Assembly: GCA_944384125.1 (NCBI GenBank)
Contig: CALWSF010000014.1
Coordinates: 1-64,000, forward strand
Direction of reading: 5' to 3'
DNA: 64,000 nucleotides
DNA from: an uncultured Lachnospiraceae bacterium
Lineage (GTDB): Bacteria; Bacillota; Clostridia; Lachnospirales; Lachnospiraceae
The translations under genes and the position numbers were made by a program. Below are positions 33,760-42,752 of the stretch, piece by piece. How positions within the stretch are numbered: position 1 is the first letter of the stretch; every line of letters starts with the position of its first letter. The notes beneath the pieces are model-generated. The model was not told where the DNA came from, made no database searches, and saw nothing but the letters and a program-made list of their open reading frames with translations.

Positions 33760-35982
33760 ATGATAAGAATGTGTGATTTGCCGCGTTATGCTGATGCGGA
33801 TATGGAAGAAATCAAAAAAATGAAAGAGGCCCATGAGGTCTTAAATCAGGTTACATACGATCCTACGCCTCTGCATCGCGGCTATACCGACAAACGCCTG
33901 AAAATTGATGTGACGGACAATTCTGTAAGCATTATTGATATTCCGCAGGAGGTAAAGGAGAAATTTACAGGCGGAAAGGGATACTGCCTGCGCTATCTGT
34001 GGGATGCCACAAATCCGGATACAAAATGGAATTCTCCTGAAAATGCCATTACCATGTCCGCAGGCCCCATCGCGGGAATTACTCAGTACGGCGGAACGGG
34101 AAAATGCCTTGTCTGCACGATCTCTCCCATGACAGATATTCCGATTGACTCCAACGTAGGAGGATATTTCGGACCCTTCTTAAAGTTCTCCGGTTTTGAT
34201 GTAATTGAGCTTACCGGAAAAGCAAAAGAGGACGTTATTATTGTCATTGACGGAAATAAGGGAACTATCTCCATCGAGAAGGCGCCGCTGGAGCACAAGG
34301 ATGCTCATATTCTGGGCGAGGAACTGACCGCTATGTATGCGGAGGATGAAAATGACAGAAAGAATGTCGCAGTTGTCTGCTCCGGTTCAGCTGCAGAGCA
34401 CTGCAATCTGTCCATGCTCAACTTTACATTCTACGATCCCAAGAGAAATGTTGTTCGTCTGAAACAGGCCGGAAGAGGCGGAATCGGACGTGTGTTTGCT
34501 GACAAGCACATTAAGGCTCTGGTGTGCCATTTCCGCGGGGTTAAGGCAAACCTGAATGATGTATACGATATCAAGATCATTAACAAAGACGGTCTGAAAT
34601 TCCACCGTGAAGTGGCTACACAGGATGACAAACAGAACTCCATGAGAAAGTCCGGTACGGCTTATTCCATCAGAACCCTCAGTGATTATGATATTCTTCC
34701 GACTCACAACTATAAGTACGGCGGAACTGATAAGGTAGATGAAATGGCTCCTGAGGTCTGGAGAGAGAAATGGCTGACACAGGGCGGTGCAGACGGCTGC
34801 TGGTATGGCTGTTCCATGGCCTGTGCTAAAACAGCAGATCATTTCCTTTTGAAGACAGGTCCTTACAAAGGACACCGCGTCTGTGTAGATGGTCCGGAGT
34901 ATGAGAGTGCAGCAGGTCTCGGACCCAACTGCGGCATCACAGATCCGCAGGTTATCCTGGAGCTTAACTTCTACTGCGATACTTATGGAATTGATACGAT
35001 TTCCTATGGTACCATGACAGCATTTCTGATGGAGTGCTATGAGAACGGTATTCTTAATAAAGAGAGAACAGGCGGCCTTGAGCTTGTATGGGGCAATGCG
35101 GAGGCAGATCTTGAGATGCTTCACCAGATGGCGAGAAATGAAGGATTCGGAAAGATTGCAGCTCTGGGCGCTCATAAACAGAAATTATATTTTGCAGAGC
35201 AGGGCTGGGGCGATCCGGCATTCTTAAATGATATTGCCATGGAGCAGAAAGGTCTTGAGTATTCCGAGTATGGCTGTAAGGAATCCCTTGCACAGCAGGG
35301 TGGATATGGTCTGACCAACAAGGGACCGCAGCATGATGAGGCATGGCTGATCTTCATGGATCAGGTAAACAACCAGATCCCGACCTTTGAAGACAAGGCT
35401 GAGGCACTTTACTATTATCCGATGTTCCGTACCTGGTTCGGTCTTCTGGGTCTGTGCAAACTTCCGTGGAACGATATCGTTCCGGCAGATAACAGTCTGA
35501 CAGATGAGCCTGCAAAGGTGCCGGAGCATGTTGACAATTACCTGGATCTGTATTACGGTGTAACGGGAACTAAGATTGACAGAGATGATATGATCCGTAT
35601 GTCAGAGAGAGTTTACAATTTCCAGAGAATTTTCAATATCCGTCTTGGAAAGGGACTCAGAAAGAATGATGCGATTCCGTACCGTTCTCAGGGACCGGTA
35701 ACGGAGGAGGAGTATCTCTCCAGACAGGAGCGCTATGACAGACAGCTGGTGGATCTGGTAGGTTATACGCGTGAAGAAGTGGAGAAGATGACTCTGAAGG
35801 AAAAGATGGCTGCTACGAGAAGGCACAGAGAGTCTGAGTATGAGAAGCTGATCGACGCTGTTTATCCGAAGCGCGGATGGACTCTGAACGGCGTTCCTAC
35901 CGTTGCTCATCTGAAAGAGCTGGGAATGGATCTTCCGGAGCTTCTTGAGATCGTGGAGCCTCTGCAGGATGTGCAGCCGTGA
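33760..35982 (+). CDS. aor: Tungsten-containing aldehyde ferredoxin oxidoreductase family protein
   Basis: Large subunit (740 residues) of the AOR family, which binds a W- or Mo-bispyranopterin and one [4Fe-4S] cluster and usually oxidises aldehydes to acids. N-terminal part: FTGGKGYCLRYLW (69-81) and AGPIAGITQYGGTGK (101-115). Cluster ligands: Cys347, Cys351 and Cys355 (CWYGCSMAC) plus late Cys566 (LLGLCKLPW). The C-x3-C-x3-C spacing differs from the C-x2-C-x3-C of Pyrococcus AOR as I recall it. The first 40 residues are an extension. Codon use differs slightly from its neighbours, as in a highly expressed gene. It is encoded with its ferredoxin and MoaD-like carrier. Confidence 0.92.
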   Translation: MIRMCDLPRYADADMEEIKKMKEAHEVLNQVTYDPTPLHRGYTDKRLKIDVTDNSVSIIDIPQEVKEKFTGGKGYCLRYLWDATNPDTKWNSPENAITMSAGPIAGITQYGGTGKCLVCTISPMTDIPIDSNVGGYFGPFLKFSGFDVIELTGKAKEDVIIVIDGNKGTISIEKAPLEHKDAHILGEELTAMYAEDENDRKNVAVVCSGSAAEHCNLSMLNFTFYDPKRNVVRLKQAGRGGIGRVFADKHIKALVCHFRGVKANLNDVYDIKIINKDGLKFHREVATQDDKQNSMRKSGTAYSIRTLSDYDILPTHNYKYGGTDKVDEMAPEVWREKWLTQGGADGCWYGCSMACAKTADHFLLKTGPYKGHRVCVDGPEYESAAGLGPNCGITDPQVILELNFYCDTYGIDTISYGTMTAFLMECYENGILNKERTGGLELVWGNAEADLEMLHQMARNEGFGKIAALGAHKQKLYFAEQGWGDPAFLNDIAMEQKGLEYSEYGCKESLAQQGGYGLTNKGPQHDEAWLIFMDQVNNQIPTFEDKAEALYYYPMFRTWFGLLGLCKLPWNDIVPADNSLTDEPAKVPEHVDNYLDLYYGVTGTKIDRDDMIRMSERVYNFQRIFNIRLGKGLRKNDAIPYRSQGPVTEEEYLSRQERYDRQLVDLVGYTREEVEKMTLKEKMAATRRHRESEYEKLIDAVYPKRGWTLNGVPTVAHLKELGMDLPELLEIVEPLQDVQP

Positions 35983-36176
35983 AGCTGAACAACCGTCCCT
36001 ATGCGGACTGGCATGAGGGACTTACAATCCGGGGCGTCATGGAACACATGAATTTTACCTGGCCGAAACTGGTGGTAAAGGTAAACGGTCAGCTTATCTG
36101 GCCGGAGGACTATGACAAGGTAGTTCTGAATGAGGATGACGACCTGAAAATCCACCATTTACTGGGGGGCGGCTGA
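35979..36176 (+). CDS. MoaD/ThiS-family sulfur carrier
   Basis: A 65-residue ubiquitin-like protein (MKLNNRPYADWHEGLT...) ending LLGGG, with the C-terminal Gly-Gly needed for activation as thiocarboxylate. It would provide sulfur for the dithiolene of molybdopterin, or be a dedicated carrier for the oxidoreductase. The GTG start overlaps the aor stop (GTGA), so translation is coupled. The E1 activator is encoded next. No MoaE partner is found in this window. Confidence 0.85.
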   Translation: MKLNNRPYADWHEGLTIRGVMEHMNFTWPKLVVKVNGQLIWPEDYDKVVLNEDDDLKIHHLLGGG

Positions 36177-36205
36177 TAAACCGAATAGAGTGGCCGGCAA
36201 AAAGA

Positions 36206-36240
36206 GAGGGAGAACTGCAGGGCGGGACTCCCTCCCTTTT
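36206..36240 (+). terminator. Weak attenuator hairpin between the MoaD-like and E1 genes
   Basis: GAGGGAG and CTCCCTC pair around a 15-base loop, followed by CCTTTTC. Probably partial termination inside the operon. Confidence 0.5.
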
Positions 36241-36273
36241 CATATATGTACTGAAAAATGGAAGGAGAGAAAA

Positions 36274-37029
36274 ATGGAAGGACGCAGTCTGGAGAGAGAG
36301 CGGTATAAACGCCATCTGATTCTTCCTGATGTGGGGGAAGAAGGACAGGAAAAACTGAAAAATGGACGTGTTCTGGTTGTGGGAGCAGGAGGACTTGGCT
36401 CTCCGGTGTGCCTTTATCTGGCAGCGGCGGGGGTCGGAACAATCGGAATTGCCGATTTTGACAGGGTGGACATAAGTAATCTGCAAAGGCAGGTTCTTTA
36501 CTGTGAAAAAGATGTGGGAAAAAGAAAGGCGGAGGCGGCGGCAGAGCGCCTGCGCCAGATGAACAGCACTCTGAAGGTTCTCACATATGGGGATGGAGTC
36601 ACGAAAGAGAATATATCACAGATTATAGAAGGTTATGATGTGATAGTGGATGCGTCAGATAACTTCCGTACCAGGTACCTTCTGAGTGATGCCTGCGTCA
36701 GAATGGGAAAGCCGGATGTGTACGGGGCGATCTGTGAGTTTTCCGGACAGGTAACCGTATTTACAAAGGATGGTCCCTGTCTGCGCTGTCTGAGCCCGGA
36801 TGAGCCGGAAACAGAGGTACCGGAGGCATCCGGTTTTGGTGTTCTGGGGGCTATTCCGGGAGTGATTGGCTGCATTCAGGCTGCGGAGGTGCTGAAACTT
36901 CTTTTGGGAACAGGAGACAGTCTTGTGGGGCGGATGCTGTTTGTGGATTTAAAGTCAATGAGTTTTGACGAGATGGAAATAGGGGCAAATCCCAGATGCA
37001 CCTGCGCATCGTTTCACCGTCTGATTTGA
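36274..37029 (+). CDS. MoeB/ThiF-family E1-like adenylyltransferase
   Basis: Adenylates the C-terminus of the MoaD/ThiS carrier encoded just before it, priming it for sulfur transfer. 251 residues. The nucleotide loop is VVGAGGLGSP (35-44), the acidic site is DFDRVDISNLQRQ (61-73), and a zinc site is formed by CLRC (about 172-175) and a late CTC. It lacks a rhodanese domain. ATG 36274 is supported by AAGGAGAG; the frame is open 28 codons farther upstream, across the attenuator. Confidence 0.9.
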   Translation: MEGRSLERERYKRHLILPDVGEEGQEKLKNGRVLVVGAGGLGSPVCLYLAAAGVGTIGIADFDRVDISNLQRQVLYCEKDVGKRKAEAAAERLRQMNSTLKVLTYGDGVTKENISQIIEGYDVIVDASDNFRTRYLLSDACVRMGKPDVYGAICEFSGQVTVFTKDGPCLRCLSPDEPETEVPEASGFGVLGAIPGVIGCIQAAEVLKLLLGTGDSLVGRMLFVDLKSMSFDEMEIGANPRCTCASFHRLI

Positions 37030-37120
37030 TAAAATATATCTGTTCTGAAATGCTTTCTGCTTCATGCAGGGCTGTGCTGTCGATTTTATCTGCAAGAACA
37101 AAGAAGTTCATCAAAAAAGG

Positions 37121-37149
37121 ATGACATTCGGGAAAAAAAACGATATAAT
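37121..37149 (+). promoter_or_regulatory. Promoter of moaC-moaA-MOSC-mogA
   Basis: ATGACA (37121-37126) and TATAAT (37144-37149), 17-base spacer. No riboswitch copy is seen in this 180-base gap, so this sub-operon is controlled differently from tup and moeA. Confidence 0.65.
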
Positions 37150-37210
37150 ATGAAAAACATAGTGTTGTTTTTCACATACAGGAAAAAGTGTCAGAGAAGA
37201 GGGAGTATAC

Positions 37211-37687
37211 ATGGAACAGAAACTGACCCATTTTGACGCGGAGGGAAATGCTGTGATGGTGGACGTGTCCCAGAAGGACATAACAAGCCGTACGGCAGTG
37301 GCATCAGGGAAAATATGGGTAAATGAGGCAGTTATGGAAGCTGTGCTGGCGGGAACCGTTGCGAAGGGCGATGTGCTCGGCGTGGCACGGGTGGCCGGCA
37401 TTATGGCTGTAAAACAGACATCCGGTCTTATTCCCATGTGTCACACACTGCTGATTACAAAATGCAGTGTGGATTTTGAGATTGACCGGGAGAATCTTGC
37501 GATTAAAGCGATCTGTACGGCAAAGACAGACGGAAAAACAGGTGTGGAGATGGAGGCCCTTACAGGAGTCAGTGTGGCGCTTCTTACCATATATGACATG
37601 TGCAAGGCGATTGACAAGCGGATGGAGATGGGGGAGATCCATCTTGAGACGAAATCCGGAGGAAAGAGCGGAGATTTTGTGCGATGA
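37211..37687 (+). CDS. moaC: Cyclic pyranopterin monophosphate synthase
   Basis: Acts after MoaA to form cyclic pyranopterin monophosphate from GTP. 158 residues, with the active-site strings MCHTL (76-80), [12 protein letters not shown] (108-119) and YDMCKAIDK with Asp129. Its end overlaps moaA by four bases (ATGA). Confidence 0.97.
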   Translation: MEQKLTHFDAEGNAVMVDVSQKDITSRTAVASGKIWVNEAVMEAVLAGTVAKGDVLGVARVAGIMAVKQTSGLIPMCHTLLITKCSVDFEIDRENLAIKAICTAKTDGKTGVEMEALTGVSVALLTIYDMCKAIDKRMEMGEIHLETKSGGKSGDFVR

Positions 37688-38664
37688 TTGACGGAGTGGG
37701 AAGAAATATTGATTATATTCGGATATCTGTGACGGATCGCTGCAATCTTCGCTGTGTCTACTGTATGCCGGAGGAAGGAATTGAGAGCATTCCCCATGAG
37801 AGAATTCTCCGTTTTCAGGAAATTCTGCGTATCTGCAGAATTCTGGCCGATAACGGCATACGCAAGGTCAAGCTGACGGGAGGAGAACCTCTTGTGCGGC
37901 GCGGAATAGCTGATCTGGCTGCTCAGATTAAGGCTATAAATGGGATTGACAGCGTGACGATCACAACGAACGGCGTGCTGCTGGAGGAGATGTACGATCA
38001 GCTGGCAGATGCCGGGATTGATGCCATAACTGTAAGTCTGGATACACTGGATACAGAGGTGTTCCGCACTCTTACAAGGCGGAACGAGGCTGAACGGGTA
38101 AAGCGGGGACTTGCAATGGCTATAAAAAAAGGACGGGTGCCGCTGAAAATTAATTGTGTGCCGGTAATGGGGCTTGAAAAGCAGCAGCTTTCTGATATCG
38201 CTCTTCTGGCAAAGGATAATCCCGTTCATGTGAGATTTATAGAAATGATGCCTATCGGCATGGGGAGTCAGTTCCCCTTTGTCAGAGAGGACGAGCTGCG
38301 GGCTGCTCTGGAAAAGAATTTCGGGCTGTTTACGCCGTGTGATGATGTGGCGGGCAATGGGCCCTGTCATTATTTTGCGGTGGAGGGATTTAAAGGGCGC
38401 ATAGGATTTATCAGCGCTGTCAGTCATAAATTCTGTACGGAATGTAACCGTGTCCGTCTGACTGCGGAAGGATTTTTAAAAACCTGTCTTCAGTATGACT
38501 GCGGTGTAGAGTTAAAGCCGCTGCTGCGGTCGGGAGCTTCAGATGAAGAGCTGGAGCGTGCGATTTCACACGCACTGCAGAATAAACCTCTGGGCCATAG
38601 TTTTGGAGGCGGAGAGAAATTTGCAGGACGTGAACTGCGGGGAATGTCTCAGATTGGAGGATGA
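37684..38664 (+). CDS. moaA: GTP 3',8-cyclase (radical SAM)
   Basis: First step of molybdopterin synthesis. 326 residues with two clusters: the N-terminal radical SAM cluster Cys20/Cys24/Cys27 (CNLRCVYC) and the C-terminal GTP-binding cluster Cys251/Cys254/Cys268. TGGEPLVR (65-72) is typical. The C-terminus ends in Gly-Gly, which is needed for activity in known MoaA. Translationally coupled to moaC. Confidence 0.97.
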   Translation: MIDGVGRNIDYIRISVTDRCNLRCVYCMPEEGIESIPHERILRFQEILRICRILADNGIRKVKLTGGEPLVRRGIADLAAQIKAINGIDSVTITTNGVLLEEMYDQLADAGIDAITVSLDTLDTEVFRTLTRRNEAERVKRGLAMAIKKGRVPLKINCVPVMGLEKQQLSDIALLAKDNPVHVRFIEMMPIGMGSQFPFVREDELRAALEKNFGLFTPCDDVAGNGPCHYFAVEGFKGRIGFISAVSHKFCTECNRVRLTAEGFLKTCLQYDCGVELKPLLRSGASDEELERAISHALQNKPLGHSFGGGEKFAGRELRGMSQIGG

Positions 38665-38669
38665 TAAAA

Positions 38670-39110
38670 ATGGGAAGAGTAGTAGCTACATGTACCAGTG
38701 ATATAAAAGGTGTTCAGAAGAAAAATGTGCATCAGGTAAATCTGATTGAAGATTTCGGGATTGAGGGCGACGCCCATGCGGGCAAATGGCACCGTCAGGT
38801 AAGCCTTCTGTCTTATGAGAAGATAGAAGAGTTTCGGGCCAGAGGTGCGGTTGTTGAGGATGGCGCATTCGGAGAAAATCTGGTTGTGGAGGGAATTGAC
38901 TTTAAAACCCTGCCCATCGGAACAAAATTCCACTGCAATGATGTGGTGCTGGAGCTGACACAGATTGGAAAAGAATGTCATCACGGATGTGCGATCTTTC
39001 AGGCTATGGGAGACTGCATCATGCCCCGTGAGGGTGTATTCACAAAGGTTCTTCATGGCGGTGTAATCCGCGAGGGAGACAACCTGGAAATTATGGAGGA
39101 AGAGGCATGA
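38670..39110 (+). CDS. MOSC domain protein (second of two)
   Basis: A stand-alone MOSC domain of 146 residues: EDFGIEGDAHAGKWHRQVSLL (early, about residues 25-45), AFGENLVVEGID (about 67-78) and IGKECHHGCAIF (about 100-111) with the conserved cysteine. It is closer to the common MoaC/MogA-associated MOSC proteins than the copy at 32920. GGAGG lies 9 bases before ATG 38670; a second in-frame ATG at 38661 overlaps moaA. Its stop overlaps the mogA start by four bases. Confidence 0.88.
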   Translation: MGRVVATCTSDIKGVQKKNVHQVNLIEDFGIEGDAHAGKWHRQVSLLSYEKIEEFRARGAVVEDGAFGENLVVEGIDFKTLPIGTKFHCNDVVLELTQIGKECHHGCAIFQAMGDCIMPREGVFTKVLHGGVIREGDNLEIMEEEA

Positions 39111-39592
39111 GAGTGGCAGTTATTACATCCAGCGATTCAGGTTATGCGGGAAAGCGCGAGGATGTCAGCGGGCCGGTAATAGAGGAACTGGTACAGGCCG
39201 CAGGGTATGAGGTGGTTTCAAAAACCATCCTGCCGGATGATTATGAAGCGCTCAAAAATGCACTTGCGGGAATCTGTGACAACAAAGAAGCTGATTTGAT
39301 TCTCACGACGGGCGGGACCGGTTTTTCGCCCAGAGATGTAATGCCCGAGGCGACGGCAGCCGTGGCGGAGCGCATGGTTCCGGGAATTCCTGAGGCGATG
39401 AGAGCCTACAGTATGCAGTTTACAAAGCGGGCGATGCTTAGCCGCGCAGCCAGCTGCATCCGCAAACAGACACTGATCGTCAATCTGCCGGGAAGTCCCA
39501 AGGCGGTAAGAGAATGTCTGGAATATATTCTGCCGGAATTAAATCATGGCCTTGAGATTCTTCTGGGAAAGACAGGAGAGTGTGCCAGATAA
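39107..39592 (+). CDS. mogA: Molybdopterin adenylyltransferase (MogA/MoaB family)
   Basis: Adenylylates molybdopterin before metal insertion by MoeA. The 161-residue protein has ILTTGGTGFSPRDVMPEAT (about 65-83) and a late NLPGSPKAVRE (about 125-135), both standard. It could be called MoaB; the two are not separable by eye. The start overlaps the MOSC gene (ATGA). Last gene of the cofactor locus. Confidence 0.93.
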   Translation: MRVAVITSSDSGYAGKREDVSGPVIEELVQAAGYEVVSKTILPDDYEALKNALAGICDNKEADLILTTGGTGFSPRDVMPEATAAVAERMVPGIPEAMRAYSMQFTKRAMLSRAASCIRKQTLIVNLPGSPKAVRECLEYILPELNHGLEILLGKTGECAR

Positions 39593-39658
39593 AAAATACT
39601 GCTTACAATACAGTTTTTTAATAACGTTCCCTTAATTGAGAAATAACGCTTTGCTGTC

Positions 39659-39687
39659 TTTACTTCTCATAAAAATAATGCTAAAAT
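39659..39687 (+). promoter_or_regulatory. Promoter of the tetR-uvrA-like operon
   Basis: TTTACT (39659-39664) and TAAAAT (39682-39687), 17-base spacer. Confidence 0.55.
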
Positions 39688-39733
39688 AGAGCGATACGAG
39701 ATTATATCATGTCAGACGAGGAGTATGAAGACA

Positions 39734-40327
39734 ATGGCTAGGGGAAACAACACAAAGGCAAAAATTGCTCGTGTTGCGTGGAAGTTATTCCATGAAAAAG
39801 GTTATGATGAGACTACGATAGATGAGATTATCCTGCAGTCCGGGACATCTAAAGGGAGCTTTTATCATTATTACAGTGGAAAAGACGAGCTTCTGGCGGC
39901 ACTGCCGGAGATATTCGATGCAAAGTACGAGGAAGTTATCCAGACACTGGATCCGGAGATGGACAGCTTCGAGAAACTGATGATCCTGTGTTACAGTGTG
40001 CACGATCTGATTGGCGACGAGATTCCTATGGGACTTTTGGCATCTCTCTACTCGTCACAGGTGGTTACAAAGGGCGATAAGCACCTTCTGAATCAGAACC
40101 GTTTTTACTATAAGCTGGTCAACCAGCTTGTGGATGAAGGACAGAGAAGAGGCCAGATTACGCGGAGTCTGCCATATTATGAGATTGCTCATCTTTATGC
40201 ACTCTGCGAGAGAGCTATTATTTACGATTACTGTATATCGAACGGAGACTATCCTCTGGGAGAGTATACACGGAGGACAATGCCTCTTATTTTCGGCGGA
40301 GTCCGGACAAAGAGAGAAACGGAATAG
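39734..40327 (+). CDS. TetR family transcriptional regulator
   Basis: A 197-residue repressor. The N-terminal helix-turn-helix is complete: AKIARVAWKLFHEKGYDETTI leads into EIILQSGTSKGSFYHYYSGKDEL (about 34-56). The ligand domain gives no hint of the effector. Start 39734 is taken because GAGGAG is 10 bases before it and only 1 base before the alternative ATG 39725. It probably controls the ATPase gene downstream. Confidence 0.92.
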   Translation: MARGNNTKAKIARVAWKLFHEKGYDETTIDEIILQSGTSKGSFYHYYSGKDELLAALPEIFDAKYEEVIQTLDPEMDSFEKLMILCYSVHDLIGDEIPMGLLASLYSSQVVTKGDKHLLNQNRFYYKLVNQLVDEGQRRGQITRSLPYYEIAHLYALCERAIIYDYCISNGDYPLGEYTRRTMPLIFGGVRTKRETE

Positions 40328-40355
40328 TATATGCATCGCCAGTGAGCATGCAGGT

Positions 40356-40398
40356 CAAGCATGTGCCGCAGAGTATAACTGCAGTGCATGCTTGTTTT
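40356..40398 (+). promoter_or_regulatory. Hairpin between tetR and the UvrA-like gene, possible attenuator
   Basis: Perfect 8-base arms CAAGCATG (40356-40363) and CATGCTTG (40387-40394), then TTTT. A third GCATGC lies just upstream and can compete for pairing, so two alternative structures are possible before the ATPase ribosome binding site. Confidence 0.5.
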
Positions 40399-40417
40399 GA
40401 CGTATGGAGGAGAAACC

Positions 40418-42685
40418 ATGGAGAGAGAGACTTATGGCTATATCAATATTGTGAATGCCAGTGAGAATAATCTGAAGCACGTATCGCTGAAAATACCCAA
40501 AAAGAAGATTACTGTGTTTACGGGAGTGTCCGGTTCGGGAAAATCTTCACTCTGTCTGGACACCATCGCGGCTGAATCACGGAGAGAGCTGAATGTGACA
40601 TTCCCCAGCTTTGTGCAGCAGTTCCTGCCAAAATATGGAAGGCCTGATGTGGAGCGCATGGAAAATCTGCCGGTAACAATTGTGATTGATCAGAAGAAAC
40701 CGGTTGCCAACTCCCGCTCAACGGTGGGAACGTATACAGATATATATGCCCTTCTGCGTCTTCTTTTTTCACGAGTGGGAAAGCCATTTGTGGGCTATTC
40801 CGACAGTTTTTCCTTCAACCATCCCAGCGGAAAGTGTGAGCGGTGTGAAGGCCTGGGAGTTGTGACAGAGCTGGATATTCACAAGCTGGTTGATTTTGAC
40901 AAGTGTCTCAATGATGAGGGAGTTATCAAATGGCCTGCTTTTACCACTGGTGCATGGAGATGGAAGCGCTATGCTTACAGCGGCCTGTTTGATCTGGATA
41001 AAAAGATAAAAGATTACTCAAAGGAAGAGATGGATCTCTTCCTGTATTCTCCCCAGATCCGCCTTAAGAACCCGCCGGCCAACTGGCCGAAATCCGCAAA
41101 ATACGAGGGAATTTACCCCCGTATGTACAGAAGCATTATCACTTCAAAAGAGGGGCAGCTTCACAAGAAAGAGCTGGATCGCATCGTCAGCACATTTACG
41201 TGTCCCGAGTGCCATGGTGCGCGTCTCAATGAAAAGATAAGAAGCTGTCTTATCAATGGGAAAAATATATGTGAAGTGTCAGATATGCCTATTCCTGATG
41301 CTGCAAAATTTATCCGGGAGATCGATGACCCCCTTGCAAGGGATATAAAGGTGGAAATTCTGAAAAGGATGAATGCACTTATTGAGATTGGGCTGGGGTA
41401 TTTGTCTCTGAGCCGTGGAACAGACACGCTTTCCGGCGGAGAGGCGCAGAGAATTAAAATTGCGAGATATATTAATTCGCCTCTTACCGATATGATGTAT
41501 GTTCTTGATGAGCCCAGTGTGGGCCTTCATTCCCGTGATATTCAGAATCTGAAGAATTCTCTTATCAAACTGAAGGAGCATGGCAATACGGTTCTGATTG
41601 TGGAACATCACCGGGAAGTAATAAGTCTTGCGGATCATATTGTGGATATGGGGCCGGAGGCCGGTATAAACGGCGGACAGATCATGTATGAGGGGCCTTA
41701 TGAAGGACTTCTTAAATCTGATACGGTTACAGGCCGTATGCTGCGGACCAGAATACCGCTCAAGAAAGACTACAGAAAACCTGCGGGCTGGTACCATCTG
41801 GAGCATGCAACGCTCCATAATCTGAAAGATATTACAGTGGATCTTCCCCTGGGTGTTATGACGGTAATAGCCGGAGTGGCCGGTTCGGGAAAGAGTTCTC
41901 TCATGGAGTTTTTCAGAGACAGTTATCCCGGCGAGGTAATTTCGATTCGCCAGAAGGATATCGGAATTAATCTCCGCTCTACTCCCGCCACATATCTGGA
42001 CATTGCGGATGCGATCCGGGGGCTGTTCGCAAAGGCCAACCACATGAATCAGGCATATTTCAGCTTCAATTCAAAGGGAGCCTGCCCTGCCTGCCAGGGA
42101 AAAGGAGTCATTATTTCCGATATGGCATATATGGATTCTATTGAAACTGTGTGTGAGGAATGCCACGGCACCCGTTATTCAAAAGAGGTTCTGGGTTATC
42201 TCTATAAAGGGAAAAATATTGCTGAGGTCATGGATCTGACGGTGCGTCAGGCAATAAAATTTTTTGAGGGCGAAGATTTTGTGAAGAAGCTGGATACGCT
42301 TATGCAGGTGGGACTTGGATATCTTCATCTGAACCAGTCCATGACCACTCTCTCGGGGGGAGAACTGCAGCGTGTCAAGCTGGCAAGCCGACTTGATGAG
42401 AGGGGACAGATCTTTATTCTTGATGAGCCCACGGACGGACTTCATCTGGATGACATCAGGAGACTGATGAAGCTGTTTAACCGTATGACGGATCAGGGAA
42501 ATACGCTCTTTATAATTGAGCACAGTCTGGATGTGATGAAGGATGCGGATTATATAATCGAGCTCGGCCCGGGGGGCGGTATGGCAGGCGGAAACCTTCT
42601 TTATGCCGGAACGCCGGAGGGAATGCTGAAATCGGACAGGAGTGTTACCAGAGAATATCTGGAACAGAGCCTGGGAGAAGTGTGA
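40418..42685 (+). CDS. UvrA-like ABC ATPase (class II, without UvrB-binding region)
   Basis: A 755-residue twin-ATPase protein with two Walker A motifs (GVSGSGKS at 36-43; GVAGSGKS mid-protein), two LSGGE signatures, and UvrA-type zinc pairs CERC, CPECHG, CPAC and CEECHG. It is about 190 residues shorter than housekeeping UvrA, as in UvrA2/DrrC-type proteins linked to resistance to DNA-binding drugs. The TetR gene upstream supports a drug-response role, which is inference. ATG 40418 has GGAGGAG 5 bases upstream. Confidence 0.9.
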   Translation: MERETYGYINIVNASENNLKHVSLKIPKKKITVFTGVSGSGKSSLCLDTIAAESRRELNVTFPSFVQQFLPKYGRPDVERMENLPVTIVIDQKKPVANSRSTVGTYTDIYALLRLLFSRVGKPFVGYSDSFSFNHPSGKCERCEGLGVVTELDIHKLVDFDKCLNDEGVIKWPAFTTGAWRWKRYAYSGLFDLDKKIKDYSKEEMDLFLYSPQIRLKNPPANWPKSAKYEGIYPRMYRSIITSKEGQLHKKELDRIVSTFTCPECHGARLNEKIRSCLINGKNICEVSDMPIPDAAKFIREIDDPLARDIKVEILKRMNALIEIGLGYLSLSRGTDTLSGGEAQRIKIARYINSPLTDMMYVLDEPSVGLHSRDIQNLKNSLIKLKEHGNTVLIVEHHREVISLADHIVDMGPEAGINGGQIMYEGPYEGLLKSDTVTGRMLRTRIPLKKDYRKPAGWYHLEHATLHNLKDITVDLPLGVMTVIAGVAGSGKSSLMEFFRDSYPGEVISIRQKDIGINLRSTPATYLDIADAIRGLFAKANHMNQAYFSFNSKGACPACQGKGVIISDMAYMDSIETVCEECHGTRYSKEVLGYLYKGKNIAEVMDLTVRQAIKFFEGEDFVKKLDTLMQVGLGYLHLNQSMTTLSGGELQRVKLASRLDERGQIFILDEPTDGLHLDDIRRLMKLFNRMTDQGNTLFIIEHSLDVMKDADYIIELGPGGGMAGGNLLYAGTPEGMLKSDRSVTREYLEQSLGEV

Positions 42686-42704
42686 TGTGAGAAAACAAAA
42701 TCAA

Positions 42705-42748
42705 CGGCCGCTTTGCAGAAATTTAAGTCTGCAGAGCGGCCGTTTTAA
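42705..42748. terminator. Bidirectional terminator between the UvrA-like and BCCT genes
   Basis: CGGCCGCTtTGCAGA pairs with TCTGCAgAGCGGCCG and is followed by TTTTAAA; it serves two convergent genes. Confidence 0.88.
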
Positions 42749-42752
42749 ACTT

